The notes under the pieces: generated by a model
Seen by the model: the letters and a program-made list of their open reading frames with translations, nothing else
Databases searched by the model: none
What the model was told of the DNA's origin: nothing
Made by a program: the position numbers and the translations under genes
Assembly (NCBI RefSeq): GCF_018991925.1
Contig: NW_024737068.1
Location: 2,389,094 to 2,453,093, forward strand
DNA: 64,000 bases
DNA from: Homarus americanus
Taxonomy: Eukaryota > Arthropoda > Malacostraca > Decapoda > Nephropidae
Reading direction: 5' to 3'
Part shown: piece by piece, positions 21,870 through 32,635 of the stretch
How the letters are laid out: every line of letters begins with the position of its first letter
How positions within the stretch are numbered: the first letter of the stretch is position 1

Positions 21870-22300
21870 GCACAGCTTCGATGAATTCGACAATAGTTTC
21901 ACGAACGTTGTCGTTCAAGCTGTATCTCAACAGAATCGTGTTGTTTCTCAAACCTTTCACGCGATTACTGCTCTAGAATCAAAGGTTAATGCAATCATAA
22001 TGGAGTCTAACCAAGTTTCGAGGATTGTTACTAGGTTACAGAAAGCAATCCCGACGTTAGAATGGCTCCTTTACTTCACAGAATATTTGCATGCTGCTGA
22101 AATTTCAGTTCATAAAATTGTAACCTCTAAAAATGAACTAATAGACAGCATTGTAGATGCCGGGATAGGACGTGTGGACGCGAAGCTTGTGCCTGGGCAG
22201 ACGCTTCTTGAAGCCTTAAAAATAGCCAAGTTGCAGTATCATTTAACTCCTATTTTCAATGACAATGAGGTTCAATATTATTACCCGCTGAACCATATCA
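21870..22300 (+). pseudogene. Env-like (fusion-glycoprotein-type) remnant
   Basis: Directly after integrase an open frame runs through about 140 residues. It shows a heptad-like helical segment followed by AEISVHKIVTSKNELIDSIV. The position as a third ORF after pol, and this type of helical ectodomain, resemble the env-like gene of insect gypsy-type (errantivirus-like) elements. No signal peptide, cleavage site or transmembrane anchor is left; the copy ends near 22300 where a different element's sequence begins. The assignment is inference from position and pattern. Confidence 0.45.
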
Positions 22301-22304
22301 CCCC

Positions 22305-22800
22305 GGGCCTGCTTTTTGTGTCATCTGCTCCCATTGGGGTCACACCTTCACCGCCTGCTGCCGACGTGATCGTCCCAGATGTCGCTTCTGTTCACGTAAC
22401 CATCACTCCTCCTTCTGTGTCCAAAAAATCAAAGACCACCTCAATGGGGGTGGTGTGGGCTATGTTGTTGACTCCAGGTGTTGTAATTGTGGTGGCTGGC
22501 ACAATGCTGACTCACGACAATGCCCCAAACGTTCGTCTGTCCCAGGAGAAAAGCCTCCCCTAAGGCTGCGTCCTCTCATCCTCTCCCCCAGCCTACCGAG
22601 CCTTCTTCAACAACACCTGCCTCTGCCTGGCCCCACCTGGCTGCAACACAGCACTCCCGGCCGTCTCCTCACTCAACTACAACTGGGCCTCTTCCCCGTC
22701 TCTACTCAGACGCTGTCAGACCTTGTGCCCACCACAGGTACCCCCCCACAACCCCCCTTCCGGTGATACGACGCAGATCATATCCCTCTTACACGAATTT
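22305..22800 (+). pseudogene. Non-LTR ORF1 fragment with three zinc knuckles
   Basis: One frame reads three consecutive CCHC-type knuckles: CVICSHWGHTFTAC, CRFCSRNHHSSFC and CCNCGGWHNADSRQC, followed by a Pro/Ser/Thr-rich tail. This triple-knuckle order is typical of the Gag-like ORF1 of jockey-type non-LTR elements. It does not continue the env-like frame, so the junction near 22300 joins two elements. The frame ends at 22764-22766; Pro-rich sequence goes on to about 23050 without a clear frame. Confidence 0.65.
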
Positions 22801-23052
22801 ACCAACAGTATTGAAAGACTCTGATACACTCTGTACTGCCATCTCCAACCTACACAGACAACCCCTACCTCCAGCTGCTACCCAGTCACCCTCCTCTTCT
22901 GGTCTGACACAACCTGGTAACCTCCCCCTGTGTGCCCCTCATGCTCACACCCTACTCCACTGCAGCCTGGTACCACTGCCGGCGTCCACACCGAGCCTGC
23001 CTCCGTCCAGACAGAGCCTGCCCCGGCTCTCCCCATCCACCCCCCTGGCACG
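22801..23052. other. C-rich, Pro/Ser-coding tail
   Basis: Compositionally like the ORF1 tail before it, but no domain is visible. Confidence 0.35.
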
Positions 23053-23450
23053 AAATTATCCAATTTGTACATACTATTACTCAAATTCATGTTGACGGAT
23101 TCGGTATGTTTAATGAGACTAGATTCTATAATGTTCCTATTGTCAATTGAATTACAAGGTAATATTGAGGAGGCATTATCCCAGTCAATGCAATGCTTAT
23201 TATCCCTCAAATGAACAAACAGAGCATTAGATTCCTGGCCTGTCCTAACACTATATTTATGTTGTTTAAGTCTAGTTACAAGATCTTTACCTGTCTGGCC
23301 TAAGTAAAACATATTACATTCCTAGCAAGGAACTTTATAAATGCAACCACATGTATTGTTGGGGGAGTTCTTGATTAACATTTGTTTAACAGTGCATGAG
23401 TTTTTAAATGCCACATTGACGTTCCAGGTTTTTAGTTGTAAAGGAATTTG
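23053..23450 (-). pseudogene. Penelope-like element, GIY-YIG endonuclease fragment
   Basis: On the minus strand the frame reads AFKNSCTVKQMLIKNSPNN, then a zinc-type PC*EC with an in-frame stop, then MFYLGQTGKDLVTRLKQHKY. This is the same nuclease block as in the fragment at 1239-1637 but a different family. The coding part ends near 23055. A segment of about 75 bp at its C-terminal end is repeated in inverted orientation at 23452-23532. RT is missing. Confidence 0.78.
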
Positions 23451-23532
23451 AGAGAATCTAGTCTCATTAAACATACCGAATCCGTCAACATGAATTTGAG
23501 TAATGGTATGAACAAATTGGATAATTTCGTAA
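23053..23532. repeat. Inverted repeat around the Penelope-like fragment
   Basis: The segment at 23055-23131 and the reverse complement of 23452-23532 match closely (both carry ATGTTGACGGATTCGGTATG when read outward). The arms flank the GIY-YIG coding block and could form a large hairpin. Confidence 0.85.
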
Positions 23533-23559
23533 TTAAGAAGATTTGTAACCAGTTAAAAA

Positions 23560-23770
23560 GGTTGGGTCAGCTTACCCTCTCACCTGACTACCGACCACTG
23601 CGGTGCTTTTGTGAAGATTAGAAGGGTCATTACCTATACCTGACCACTGTGGACTTGATCTTACCCTCCTCTGTATATATATAAATTGTTCTGTACTTCT
23701 TAGTTTGTACTCACCCCTGAAGATGTGAATTACACGAAAGCGCTTGGGAACTTCGTGTTTTCTTTTTCCT
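23560..23770 (+). other. Penelope-like terminal region candidate
   Basis: Non-coding. It holds CCCTGAAGATGTGAATTACA then CGAAAGCGCTTGGGAACTTC, with a 7-bp hairpin ACACGAA/TTCGTGT. A similar short string lies beside the other Penelope-like fragment. Hammerhead ribozymes are known from terminal repeats of this class, but the core here fits only partly. Confidence 0.35.
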
Positions 23771-23781
23771 TGTGGTTATCA

Positions 23782-23783
<2 letters not shown>

Positions 23784-23824
<41 letters not shown>
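23784..23824. repeat. (TA)n microsatellite
   Basis: A pure TA run just before the first SINE copy. Confidence 0.95.
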
Positions 23825-23828
<4 letters not shown>

Positions 23829-23957
23829 CAACACCTCAACCCGCCAGGATTCGAACCCACGGCCCACGAGCCCATGACTGTGACCAGGGAACGCAAACCA
23901 CTGGACTACCAGGATACTAAAAGCAGTCCTAGACTTTGTTATATTTCAAGCAAAGCC
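23825..23957 (-). repeat. tRNA-derived SINE, copy a
   Basis: On the minus strand there is an A-box-like CCTGGTAGTCCAGTGG (23898-23913) and a B box GGTTCGAATCC (23847-23857) at tRNA-like spacing, the internal promoter of RNA polymerase III. The body upstream reads AAAGTCTAGGACTGCTTTTA. It is not a tRNA gene: the stems do not close and the segment between the boxes is too long. Confidence 0.75.
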
Positions 23958-23975
23958 TATATATATATATATATA

Positions 23976-24142
23976 CAATCAACACCTCAACCCGCCAGGA
24001 TTCGAACCCACGGCCCACGAGCCCATGACTGTGACCAGGGAACGCAAACCACTGGACTACCAGGATACTAAAAGCAGTCCTAGACTTTGTTATATTTCAA
24101 GCAAAGCCTGTTCAACGAGCTTATGGCGCCGTGAACCTCTAA
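23976..24142 (-). repeat. tRNA-derived SINE, copy b
   Basis: Near-identical direct copy of copy a, extended to GCGCCATAAGCTCGTTGAAC. It is the left arm of a palindrome whose right arm is copy d. Confidence 0.75.
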
Positions 24143-24223
24143 TGGGGTTAGCGTTCCCCGGTCACAGTCATGGGCTCGTGGGCCGTGGGTTCGAATCCTG
24201 GCGGGTTGAGGTGTTGATTGTAT
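24141..24223 (+). repeat. tRNA-derived SINE, copy c (partial)
   Basis: Plus-strand fragment with GGTTAGCG and the B box at about 24187-24198, then GGCGGGTTGAGGTGTTGATT. It lacks the body found in copies b and d. Confidence 0.7.
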
Positions 24224-24329
24224 GTAGAAGTCCGCGTGCTTTATTGGGCTAATGAAATATATATGGATACTCGTGTTTCGAAGCCGGATTTGGTAAAACG
24301 TTACTCTGACCACCTACGTGATATGGGTA

Positions 24330-24494
24330 GTCTCCATTAGAGGTTCAAGGCGCCATAAGCTCGTTGAACAGGCTTTGTGTGAAATATAACAAAGTCTAGG
24401 ACTGCTTTTAGTATCCTGGTGGTCCAGCGGTTAGCGTTCCCCGGTCACAGTCATGGGCTCGTGGGCCGTGGGTTCGAATCCTGGCGGATTGAGA
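24330..24494 (+). repeat. tRNA-derived SINE, copy d
   Basis: Plus-strand copy with the GCGCCATAAGCTCGTTGAAC head, body and B box at about 24470-24480. It is inverted relative to copies a and b. Confidence 0.75.
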
Positions 24495-24576
24495 AGTCTT
24501 CGTAATGAAATATATCTTCTTTCCTTTCGTGGTTATCAGCATATACCTAGATCACGCGCACCTACAGTGATTTACT

Positions 24577-24720
<144 letters not shown>

Positions 24721-24767
24721 CAGGATTAGCCCACCGGGGCACAAGTCACTGACCTGGGGGACGAAAA

Positions 24768-24825
24768 CATAATAATAATAATAATAATAATAAAAACTAT
24801 TATTATTATTATAATAATTCATAAA
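24768..24825. repeat. (AAT)n microsatellite, partly inverted
   Basis: AATAAT repeats followed by their complement TATTAT form a small AT-rich inverted repeat. Confidence 0.85.
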
Positions 24826-24924
24826 AATGAATAACATAATACCTGTACTAAAAAAAATAATATACTAAAAATATTAATAACCATAAATAAATACAGAAAC
24901 GACAAAATAAATCAAGTATGAAAA

Positions 24925-25200
24925 ACGACAAGTGATCGTTAGCACTTCGTGCCCGATGGCGAGTCCGGTGGTACAGTTTACCAAAGCCTGAAAGTTCGAA
25001 GGCTCGTGCTTGGCTAGCGTACAGCGACATCGTTTTCCAGCGTAAATAAAGTGGTTAATTAATGCCTTCCTAAAGAAACCTTCGACATGGGACCAGGTTT
25101 GTTCCACTCTACGATTTTTTTTGCAATTTTTCCACCAAGTTTGATGAAAAAGGATTGTGACGTTTCGGATGCCAAGAACAGACACACATACAGACACACG
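24925..25200 (+). repeat. SINE-like repeat with tRNA-like head
   Basis: The head has GATGGCGAGTCCGGTGG (A-box-like) and AGTTCGAAGGC (B-box-like) 30-40 bp apart. The body carries GACCAGGTTTGTTCCACTC and GTTTGATGAAAAAGG, and the tail is ACACACA-rich. The same body ends R1 at 3490-3640, 26860-27020 and 34520-34680, and the head alone lies at 27100-27190. It is a probable tRNA-derived SINE with an (AC)n tail. Confidence 0.6.
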
Positions 25201-25221
25201 GATATTCCTATAGAATATGAG

Positions 25222-25872
25222 ATAATCATGGTCGTGGTTGTTATAATCATGGTCGTGGTTGTTATACTCATGGTAGTGGTTGTTATAATCACGGGCGTGG
25301 ATGTTATAATCATGGTCGTGGTTGTTATAATCATGGTCGTGGTTGTTATAATCATAGTCGTGGTTGCTATAATCATAGTCGTGGTTGTTAAAATCATGGT
25401 CGTGGTTGTTATAATCATGGGCGTGGTTGTTATAATCATGGTCGTGGTTGTTATAATCATGGTCGTGATTGTTATAATCATGGTCGTGGTTGTTATAATC
25501 ATAGTTGTGGTTGTTATAATCATGGTCGTGGTTGTTATAATCATGGTCGTGGTTGTTATAATCATGGTCGTGGTTGTTATAATTATAGTCGTGGTTGTTA
25601 TAATCATAGTCGTGGTTGTTATAAGCATGGTCGTGGTTGTTATAATCATGGTCGTGGTTATGATCATAGTCGTGGTTTTTATAATCATGGTAGTGGTTGT
25701 TATAATCATAGTCGTGGTTGTTGTGATCATGGTCGTGGTTGTTATAATCATTGTCGTGGTTGTTATAATAATATTCGTCGTTGCTAGAATCATTGTCGTG
25801 GTTTTTATAATCATGGTCGTAGTTGTTATAATCATGGTCGTGGTTGTTATAATCATTGTCGTGGTCGTGATA
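25222..25872. repeat. 21-bp minisatellite (array 2)
   Basis: About 31 copies of the same 21-bp unit as array 1. It lies directly between the SINE-like 3' end and R1 copy 2. Open frames on both strands are artefacts of the period. Confidence 0.95.
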
Positions 25873-25875
25873 CTT

Positions 25876-27014
25876 GCAGTATCTAATATACTATAAGAAG
25901 GAATAGAATAAAGGTTAGAATAATTAATTATAGAAATATTCGCCATAAGGAAAGGTTAAAATCATAAAAAAAAATTATTATGAATCACCGATGATCATTC
26001 CGAGATAAATTATATTGTCACCATCTGCTTAAGTCATCACCTGAGTTAAGTCATCATCGTCATCATTTACGTTAGTCAATTTTAGGCCCATCTCACATGA
26101 CTGACCGACCATCGATGTTCTTTCCGTGCGAGGGTGTTAGTTACAATGCATCTTATTTTTTACGCTGGTGGATGTAAGACCTCCTACCTTCACTGACGCA
26201 GCTATGGTCAATTTGGTGTTATTCTTGTTTATAAATGCCTTCTAATTTGTCTGAAGTCTAACGGTCCTGTCTATTGCCATCCCAACTGTCTGTTCGTCTG
26301 TGCTGTGCTTGAATGTAAGCCCATCTGTACTCTTTGTGTCGTCAAATCTGTCTGTCTTATCCGTTGTTGGCGTGTGTCTGCCTGTTTGTCTAATGTGAAC
26401 CAGTCAGTCAGGTGTCTGTCTGTCATGTTAGTTGCCATATTGTTTGTTTGTGCATGCATGAATCTGTCTATTTTTGTCAACCTCTTGTCTATATTCACCC
26501 TGTATCTATTGTAGTCATCTTCTCCATGCATTCCCGTTATTATCTTTTTATCTCTTCTCCTTTTCCATGTGCCACAGGAATAAGTATACACTGAGGCTGT
26601 AAGGTCGTCTGGTAACGTTGAAACTGCGCATCCAGATGCACGATGAAACTCAGCTCCCCCCCACCTGTTATCTCTTCTATTTTCTGTTTCCCCTTCTTTA
26701 TTTATTCTTCTATTTATTCATCTTCCTTCCTTTACTAATGCAAACAACATTAAAAAAAAGTAGGCTAAGAAAAACAGTGGGGGGAAGAGGAGGGAGCCGT
26801 ACGATAACTGCAATCGTGGGCCCAACCCGTACAGCGAATGAGGGTGCACCAAGTCCGTAGACTTGCATCGTTTTCCAGCATAAATAAAATGGTTATGTAA
26901 TGGCTTCCTAAAGAAACCATCGATGTAGGACCAGGTTTGCTCCACTCCACGAATTTTTTTGCGATTATTCACCAAGTTTGATGAAAAACGATTGTGCAGT
27001 TTCACCTGCCCAGA

Positions 27015-27016
<2 letters not shown>
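25876..27016. repeat. Dispersed repeat R1, copy 2
   Basis: Matches 2440-3640 closely over its whole length, with small indels. No ORF of interest. Confidence 0.85.
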
Positions 27017-27076
<60 letters not shown>

Positions 27077-27078
27077 GC
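27017..27078. repeat. (AC)n microsatellite
   Basis: AC run at the R1 3' end. Confidence 0.95.
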
Positions 27079-27099
27079 CTAATGCTTGCATATTAGACA

Positions 27100-27232
27100 A
27101 GTGATCGTGGGCCCTTCGTGCCTGGTGGCGAGTCCGGTGGTACAGTTTACCGAGGCGTGAAAGTTTGAATGCTCGTGCTTGGCTAGCGCGCGACCGCCGT
27201 CTGGCTGACAGCGTACAGCGACATCGTTTTCC
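27100..27232 (+). repeat. SINE-like head fragment
   Basis: It has the same GGCGAGTCCGGTGGTACAGT head as 24925-25030. It breaks off at the CATCGTTTTCCA string and passes directly into the 21-bp array, as happens at 1910-1922. Confidence 0.6.
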
Positions 27233-29312
27233 AAATGGTCGTGGTTGTTATAATCATGGTAGTGGTTGTTATAATCATAGTAATGGTAATGATCATAGTC
27301 TTGGTAGTTATAATCGTAGTCGTGGTTGATATAATCATGATCGTGGTAGTTATAATCATGGTCGTGGTTGTTATAATCATGGTCGTGATTGTTATAATCA
27401 TGGTCGTGGTTGTTATAATCATAGTAGCAGTTATGATCATAGTCGTGGTTTTGATAATCATAGTCGTGGATGTTATAATCATGGTCGTCAGTCATAATCA
27501 TAGTCGTGGTTGTTATAATCATGGTCGTGGTGGTTATAATCATTGTCGTGGTTGTTATAATCATGGTCGTTGTTGTTATAATCATGGTCGTGGTTGTTAT
27601 TATCATGGTCGTGGTTGTTATAATCATCGTCGTGGTTGTTATATTCGTGGTCGTGTTTGTTATAATCATGGTCGTGGTTGTTATAATCATGGTCGTGGCT
27701 GTTGTATTCATGGTCGTGATTCTTATAATCATAGTCGTGGTTGTTATAATCATGGTTGTGGTTGCTATAATCATGGTCGTGGTTGCTATAATCATAGTCG
27801 TGGTTGTTGTTATCATGGTCGTGGTTGTTATAATCATAGTCGTGGTTGTTATAATCATGTTCGTGGAAGTTATATTCATGGTCGTGCTTGTTATAATCAT
27901 AGTCGTGGTTGCTATAATCATGGCCGTGGTTGTGATCATGGTCGTAGTTGTTATAATCATGGTTGTGGGTGTTATAATCATAGTCGTGGTTGATATAATC
28001 ATAGTCGTGGTTCTTATAATCATGGTCATACGTGTTATAATCATGGTCGTAGGTGTTATAATCATGGTTGTGGTTGTTACAATTATAGTCGTGGTTGTTA
28101 TAATCATGTTCGTGGTTGTTATAATCATAGTCGTGGTTGTTATAATCATTGTCGTGTGTGTTATAATCATAGTCGCTGTTGTTATAATCATGGTCGTGGG
28201 TGTTATAATCATGGTCGTGGTTCCTATAATCATGGTCGTGGTTGCTATAATCCTGGTCGTGGTTGTTATAATCATAGTCGTGGTTATGATCATAGTCGTG
28301 GTTATTATAATCATAGTCGTGGTTGATATAATCATGGTCGTGAGTTTTATAATCATGGTCGTGGTTGTCACAATCATAGTCGTCGTTGTTATAATCACGG
28401 TCGTGGTTGTTATAATCATGGTCGTGGTTGTTATAATCATGGTCGTGGTTGTTATGATCATGTTCGTGGAAGTTATATTCATGGTCGTGCTTGTTATAAT
28501 CATAGTCGTGGTTGCTATAATCATGGTCGTGGTTGTGATCATGGTCGTAGTTGTTATAATCATGGTTGTGGGTGTTATAATCATAGTCGTGGTTGATATA
28601 ATCATAGTCGTGGTTCTTATAATCATGGTCATACGTGTTATAATCATGGTCGTAGGTGTTATAATCATGGTTGTGGTTGTTACAATTATAGTCGTGGTTG
28701 TTATAATCATGTTCGTGGTTGTTATAATCATAGTCGTGGTTGTTATAATCATTGTCGTGTGTGTTATAATCATAGTCGCTGTTGTTATAATCATGGTCTG
28801 GGTGTTATAATCATGGTCGTGGTTCCTATAATCATAGTCGTAGTTGCTATAATCCTGATGCGTGGTTATTTATAATCACTTAAAGTCGTGGTTATGATCA
28901 TAGTCGTGGTTATTATAATCTGGTCGTGGTTGATATAATCATGGTCGTGGGACTTTACATAATCATGGTCGTGGTTATTTACAATCATAGTCGTCGTTGT
29001 TATTATCGGTCGTGGTTGTTTATAATCATGGTCGTAGTTGTTATAATCATGGTCGTGGTTGTTATAATCATGGTCGTGGCTGTTATAATCATAGTCGTTG
29101 TTGTTATAATCATATTCGTGGTTGTTATATTCATAGTCGTGGTTGTTATAATCATGGTCGTGAGTGTTATAACCATGGTCGTGGTTGTTATAATCATATT
29201 CGTGGTTGTTATAATCATGGTTCGTGGTTTTTATAATCATGGTCGTGGTTGTTATAATCATTGTCGTTCTTGTTATAATCATGGTCGTGGTTGCTATAAT
29301 CATAGTCGTAGT
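27233..29312. repeat. 21-bp minisatellite (array 3) with 603-bp higher-order repeat
   Basis: About 2.1 kb of the 21-bp unit. Within it the variant pattern beginning TCGTGGAAGTTATATTCATG at 27861 recurs at 28464, and about 350 bp downstream of each agree nearly base for base, so a block of about 603 bp was duplicated. Units after 28800 carry more indels. The ORFs of several hundred residues over this array are artefacts. Confidence 0.93.
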
Positions 29313-29340
29313 TGCCTATTAATGAGACAAATCTCACAAG

Positions 29341-30256
29341 AAGAAGATTACATATAGGTAGAATATTGATAGTATAAGAGTATAAAAGAGAGGAAGACTT
29401 TGGTAGCGTGGCCGTGATAGTTATTTGAACTGGACTTACACTTATCGTATCTTATACGTCAATACACATCTATTACGTCTTAAGGGCGACTTCTCAAACA
29501 CCGCTTCGTTACAACTCTTTATTAATTACGACAATGACATGGACACATTAATAACACCTTCTATTGAAGTTACTAGGACACTATATTTACGTTACTAGGA
29601 CATCATATTACGTTACTAGACACTCTGATTCTCGGACACGAACATGAAATGAATACACTTCCCACGTAAGTAACTCATCCCATGGAAAGCTCTGACAAAC
29701 ACTCACGTGACCTAGGGGAGGCCTAGCAGGTAGTCCTGGGTTGTCTCTATGGGAGACTGCTTAGCTGGGCTTATGGGAAGTTCGCTGGAAATCCTGACCG
29801 AGGCTTACTGCCCGTCCTCTCTGACTCTCTCTCTCAGCTGGCCTTTTTGCGATGTAGTAGCTGGCCCTTCCTCCCATACACACTCTCTCTCTGTCCCTCT
29901 CTCTCTCTCTCTCTGGGGAGAGGGAGGACTACGACGTCCTATATATTGGGAGGCGAGCCGTCAGGTTGAGCTGATCGGGGGGGGGGCGGCGAAGGGTCTC
30001 CTTACATTTGCCCTCGCTAATGTAGGGTCAGGTCTGGACTTCTTCTGCGGTGTAGGTTATTGTGTATATTGGGAGAGAGTCGGCCGGTGCCTTCTTACAT
30101 GTTTGTTGGGGCCGTGTGACATGGGAGGGGAGCCAGTTGATTTGTAACTCCTTGAGTGGTTGCGAGGGGTACCCTTACATTTGACCCCCCCTAATGTCGG
30201 GTCAAGTCTGGACTGTTTCTGAGATGTAAGCTGTGGTCTGACAACCCATCACTACA
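29341..30256 (-). repeat. Long direct repeat, copy A (probable LTR)
   Basis: The segment shares its layout with 32930-33775. A 300-bp core (29461-29770 against 33063-33372) is identical by my reading; the rest is diverged with indels. The minus strand would start TGTAGTGATGGG. A purine-rich stretch (GGCGGGAGG on the minus strand) lies just inside. It holds CT repeats and a poly-G run. No coding is visible. Confidence 0.6.
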
Positions 30257-31100
30257 CCTCCCGCCAAGACCAAAGCTTCCATGCTCAGAGAACTGATGAC
30301 ACATTTAAAGTAGACAGTAACATCATGTGCAGTATCTAATATAGTCCCTGAGGCGATAATGCATCCTTACATTTATAAATTATAACATTAGAGATGTATG
30401 TTTTTCTACTGGCATAGTTTGATCTGACAAAGCTTACTATACCTCCCGCCAAGATTAAAGCTTCTATGACAGGAGAAAAAAATAAAATACATACACAGTA
30501 AGTGAACATAGAGTGATCTAAAGATCCTTCATAACTAGCATAGTGTCCGAGGCAAACTTGCAAATCACATTCTACCAACAAAATCAGGTGTTACATTGCC
30601 TAACCAGGCCGTGTCAAAATAAGAATTCGTCCCACTCAGTAGTATGTCTACAACATTGCATTTGGTAATACAAAACATTGATCAAATGAACTCATAGAAA
30701 AAGTGACTAATCTTTTAAAAAAAACATTCTTTGTAGTACATGTTAACAAAAATCAGAGAATGAAATACTTCAAAGTACATAAAAAAATGCTCCTACTTCA
30801 CATGTTAGGGTGTTATATCTTTTTAATGTACATCAACAACATCAACAACATCAGTACATTTGTTGGGTCCAGCATGGCTCAAGTCTTCCATCCAGCTGGT
30901 ATCTGAAAATAAGGAATGCCGGCAGCACAACAGCGGTAGTCGATTGGTCCTTCTGATGATCCACCTTTTCATCGTCGACTTTCTTCTGATGTCAGCACAG
31001 GACGTCTTCTGCCTTCTTTCGTCACATAGCACGTCTTTCTTTCTTCAATACCACACTTTGTAGGTCGTGTCACCACATCTGACTTCTTCACACTTCCTCC
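30257..31100. other. Non-coding interior, first part
   Basis: AT-rich with two partial repeats of ACCTCCCGCCAAGA.CAAAGC (30256 and 30450). No domain-bearing ORF. Confidence 0.4.
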
Positions 31101-31109
31101 TGGTTTCTA

Positions 31110-31375
31110 TAATATTCCAGATGATTTTTCTGTTCACCTGCGCTTCCTCTACGTTTAGAGCATTTTCATATTCCAGATGAATTTTCTGTTCATCTGCGTT
31201 TCTTTATACATCTTCATTTTCATATTCCAGACGATTTTTCTGTTCATCTGCGTTTCTTTATACATCTTCGTTTTCCGTCATATTCCAGATGAATTTTTCT
31301 GCTCCATCTGTATTTCTTCTCTGCAACATCATCATTTTCAACATATTCCAGACGATTTTCTGTTCATCTGCCGTC
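31110..31375. repeat. Minisatellite of about 55-65 bp period
   Basis: Five degenerate copies of CATATTCCAGATGATTTTTC followed by TGTTCATCTGCGTTTCTT. It lies inside the probable LTR element. Confidence 0.85.
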
Positions 31376-32079
31376 GGCCCCCTCCGGCCGGGATGAAAGC
31401 CGGTCCACTGCTTGGGCTGTCGTCTCCTTAGATGACTGTAAGGCAGGTTCCGCGGACCAGGGCTCGCCCTCCGTACGTGAGTGTCGGCGAGACCAAAGAC
31501 CGTCCTGTCTTACACCTTCCACAGTGGTGAATCCCTCCCTGGCTGGGCTCACCAGGGTTCGTTGTGTGGCACTGCATTCCACACTCCTTAACTTCCTAAA
31601 GTAGAAAAATATAAAATCTTCTTAATCCTAGACCAGGGAGAACTTGAAAGAAGTGGGGTGGTGTGTGGCGGGTGTGGTGCTGCATTCATCACGCTGCTTC
31701 TTCTCTTCTTATATGTGCTGTGGTCGGATTCCGGCTAGCCATGGGGCGGTACTGTGTGTGACATTTGACAGAAACAATCCGAAAGGGATGATGGATTAGT
31801 TGGAAGTGTATCCGTAAAGAAAGACACATATTTACTTTATACGTTACATCAATGTTTGGCAACTATAGTTTCCGTCACGACAATATTCTCATTAGGCTGG
31901 GTCGGGGAGTGAAGCTCTGCTCACTACATTGACTATTATTTATCACTATGCGTCAGAGTACACTACAAATCATACTAGCATAAAAACACACTGAGTGAAG
32001 CTCTGCAATTATCGCAATATTAAGTGACACTAACCACCAATTTCGAAGCATAACTCACAGGACAAAACATTGGTGGTCA
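31376..32079. other. Non-coding interior, second part
   Basis: No ORF with a recognisable domain, no RNA signal. GTGAAGCTCTGC occurs twice (31910 and 31995). Confidence 0.4.
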
Positions 32080-32235
32080 CACGGGCGGGGCGGAGTGGGC
32101 GAGAAACATTCGGGCATGATGCGCGCCTGGTGGGGTGAGGTGTAGAGTGGCGTAACCGGGGCGGAGGGGAGCGGGGCGGGGCGGAGCGGGGCGGGGCGGG
32201 GTAGGGCAGGGCGGAGCGAGGCGGGAACGGATGGG
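32080..32235. repeat. GC-rich GGGGCGGAGC repeat
   Basis: Tandem GGGGCGGAGCGGGGCGGGGC-type words. It could form G-quadruplexes or act as a GC-box cluster; function is unknown. Confidence 0.85.
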
Positions 32236-32635
32236 TATGGAGGGTGAGGTGAGGATTAGGACAATGAGGAGGATGTAGGTTGTAAGACATGTTAAGTTAT
32301 AACAGTTAGTATGGACACAGCTTCTATCACTAAAACACAATGGGTACATTTAACACTGACCGACAATTAAAATGCACTTGGGATACTGAGAACTTCACAG
32401 AACGTGGGGGACACTGAGAAATTATATTAAGCACTGAGCATATTCTGGGAGTGTTTTGCTAGTAACAATTCGCGTATACCACAACGAGAGACATTGACTT
32501 GAGCTGTAAAGATGACACACTAGGACACTTTTCACGCTACGACGCTACGACACAGGAATTACTTATTACACAATTGTAGACAATACTTAGACTGAATCAA
32601 ATGAAGGATGAGACGAGCCAGGTGTTATGGCTAAC

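Noticed and set aside
23832..24490. tRNA genes (four perfect B boxes)
   Set aside because: Acceptor and anticodon stems do not form and the A-to-B spacing is inflated; copies share a long non-tRNA body, so SINE.
25087..28810. Very long ORFs of Val/Ile/Met or Thr/Met/Ile over the 21-bp arrays on both strands
   Set aside because: The 21-bp period keeps several frames open at once; no non-repetitive domain, and both strands are equally open.
30700..31440. Small ORFs between the long direct repeats as host genes
   Set aside because: Short, low complexity or built on the 31.1-31.4 kb minisatellite; no splice or domain evidence.
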